Below, piece after piece: positions 62,252-64,000 of a stretch of 64,000 nt of DNA. Both the position numbers and the translations under genes were made by a program. The DNA lies in NCBI GenBank assembly GCA_019925795.1, contig CM034313.1:1334501-1398500 (forward strand), read 5' to 3'. The notes below the pieces were generated by a model. That model worked only from the letters and a program-made list of their open reading frames with translations. It had not been told where the DNA came from and searched no databases. The DNA is from Dendrobium chrysotoxum (lineage: Eukaryota > Streptophyta > Magnoliopsida > Asparagales > Orchidaceae). The number at the start of each line of letters is the position of its first letter. Positions within the stretch are counted from its first letter, which is position 1.

Positions 62252-64000
62252 TGTGGGCTCCGAAAATTCGGCCCCGGCCTCCGCCCGCTCTTTTGTGCTT
62301 TCGAGGGGGGAGTTTTAACAGATTTAAGTTCCGGGGTAAATTTTGGAAGGCAGATGAGATAGTAGATAAGACACTACCCAGAGATTTCGCCCTCATTTTG
62401 CGAGGACTTTATGATCTGAGTTCTGGTTTCCTATAGGCGCAAGCCCCTATAGTTAATTATCTCTCCCGATAACGAGAGAGAACTTTCGATTAAGGCTAGT
62501 CGTCAATCAGATCCGTAAGAAATACGCGTTATCTGGCATATAGTAGCAGCATGAGTTTGGGTATAGGAAAGTTTGAAGACTTGATATTTAAAATAGAAAT
62601 TTCACCCTCTTGCACTTAAAGCAGATGGTGGGGGAATGGATGATAGACCCGATCAAGATCCCATGGTTCCGTCGTCCCGGGCCATCGTGGTCCCTGGTCT
62701 ACTTAGTTAGAGGAGGTAGTCGACCCAACCTGACAAAAGGATCCTTGTCGGCAGCCATGGGTTGCTTCGTCCAAGGGTACCTTGTAGACCCGGGGTGGGT
62801 ATTTGTCTAAGGGGACAAATTTGAATCCACCTTAGCTGGCAGAGGGCTTTATGCCCTATCAATCATATCCTATTGATTCATATCTCAAGGATTTGATGCC
62901 ATTGGGGAGCATACGGGCTCTGGCCATAACCATAATATAATGGTGCCATTTGGCGGCGACCACCTGGTTCAGAGGGCCCCGAGTCATAACCGTTTATCCT
63001 GCAGTGCCATTTGGCGGCGAAACTGCCGGTTAGAGGACTCGTACCACGTCCTTGCTGGCAGGAGATTGTTTGAGAATGGATCCTAGTGATATTTTCGACC
63101 AGGCATTAACTCTTTATGAGCTGGAGTAAATTTTAACTTGTCCATCTCGGCAAACTGTCGCGGAGGATGGATGGATTTTGCTTTAAGCGATTTGATAGTT
63201 GGATTTCAATTTTTAAATATCTGGAGTTGGGAAGATTTTTGGATTTTGGGATTTTTCAGAAGATTGATTTCTTAGGGAATTTGGGATTTTGGGAGTTTTT
63301 GTGGAGTTTTGGAGTTTTGGATTGACATTTGAAAGTGCTTGTGAACCCCTCCGGTTGAGATTAACGTTCAACACGGCCATCATCGGGGTGTATGGGGTCA
63401 TTTATATTTTATTGATTTGAACTTTGTCGACTCTGTCTAGTGATTGACAGAGGATCGGGTTTCGTAGGTTTTATGCCTTTGTTAATGAATTTTCATAATT
63501 ATAGGCCTTAAGGGCCTAATATGAATGCATTAAAACAAATATATAGGTTGTCACAACTGTATATTTGTTTGATGGTTCGAACCCTGTCGACTCCTATTGA
63601 CCTTTATAGAAGGATCGGGTTCGAACCTGAATTCACTCGTTGACCCGCGCAGCATCCCTAAACGTCACGTGTGTACCAATAACACGCTCGTCGGGGCCCA
63701 TGCGGGTTTATAATACATCCCCTTATGTGTACCTAAGTGTATACATGTTATAGTGCACGTGCGGGGGTATTTTTAGAATATTTGTAAACGCCTTCTGTCT
63801 GCTTGTACGGATGTTGCAGATCCGGTGGCGTTATGCAGCAGCTTGTGAACTGAGCTGTTTGCTGCTTTGTACAGGCAGACTGTCGTGCACTAGTTGCTTA
63901 CTGCAGGGGGATCGTAGTGCACTAACGAATCTCCTGCTTTCGTCGTAGATGTTGTTACCTACTATAGTCCTTTTGTATCCTTCTTATAGGCAGCATGTTA
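62252..64000 (-). repeat. Tat element 5' LTR, partial (cut by window edge)
   Basis: Matches 45602-47351 at an offset of 16,650, then 16,649 after a one-base gap. I saw only two substitutions (46474 A/63124 G; 46495 C/63145 T) and one missing G near 63266. It includes the paired GTGCCATTTGGCGGCGA motifs. Confidence 0.95.

Larger units (their letters stand above)
45602..64000 (-). mobile_element. Young Tat-lineage Ty3/gypsy retrotransposon (runs off right edge)
   Basis: Reverse-orientation element: 3' LTR 45602-50582, 3' non-coding 50583-53010, integrase 53011-54372, pol 54373-59373, gag 59370-61967, primer-binding site 62228-62245, and the first 1,749 bp of the 5' LTR at 62252-64000. If the LTRs are equal in length, the total is about 21.6 kb, ending near position 67230 of an extended window. 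The dual RNase H, very long LTR and TGGCTACTCCGCTGGGGA-type primer site point to the Tat clade (Ogre/Retand/Grande relatives). Visible LTR parts are almost identical. Only two nonsense codons were seen in pol. The left flank GCGTA is half of an expected target duplication. Confidence 0.93.

Overview
This is nuclear DNA of a flowering plant: two conserved plant genes with canonical GT..AG introns sit among nested plant-type LTR retrotransposons, RTE LINEs and hAT elements. The sequence does not identify the species. The very long, transposon-filled introns suggest a repeat-rich genome. No organelle, bacterial or CRISPR feature is present.

Host genes. The 3' two-thirds of a nucleoporin NUP107 gene runs on the + strand (15 exons, 3728-24518). 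The 3' part of the anaphase-promoting-complex subunit APC2 gene runs on the - strand (6 exons, 28089-40928). They converge tail to tail across a 3.6-kb intergenic stretch. The 5' halves of both genes lie outside the window. One NUP107 intron is 13.06 kb (8656-21714), one APC2 intron is 9.98 kb (30383-40366), and the next upstream APC2 intron must exceed 23 kb if the gene is intact.

Layout. 1-3.7 kb: hAT transposase remnant, probable solo LTR and an RTE LINE 3' end, all apparently inside a NUP107 intron. 3.7-8.7 kb: ten NUP107 exons with an RTE insertion. 8.7-21.7 kb: giant NUP107 intron holding an old Ty3/gypsy element (+) whose reverse transcriptase is split at the catalytic box by a Ty1/copia element (-), plus further gypsy debris. 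21.7-24.5 kb: last five NUP107 exons. 24.5-28.1 kb: intergenic, with a tRNA-type SINE and a doubtful small exon pair. 28.1-40.9 kb: APC2 exons, with a decayed chromovirus (+) in one intron that is itself interrupted by a 985-bp non-autonomous hAT. 41-45.6 kb: AT-rich DNA with another non-autonomous hAT and a third RTE unit. 45.6-64 kb: a young Tat-lineage Ty3/gypsy element (-) with a roughly 5-kb LTR, gag, and a pol with dual RNase H; it runs off the right edge.

Relative ages by LTR comparison: outer gypsy (LTRs barely alignable) is oldest, then copia (several percent different), then chromovirus (about 2 percent), then Tat (only three differences seen over 1.75 kb). The most unusual non-coding structures belong to the Tat element: three perfect 20-bp palindromes with a compensatory base change, each beside a purine motif also found at the polypurine tract, and an array of five CACGCTT/AAGCGTG stem-loops in the LTR. 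Also notable are two RTE-derived units sharing nearly the same 5' end, which suggests a short non-autonomous family.
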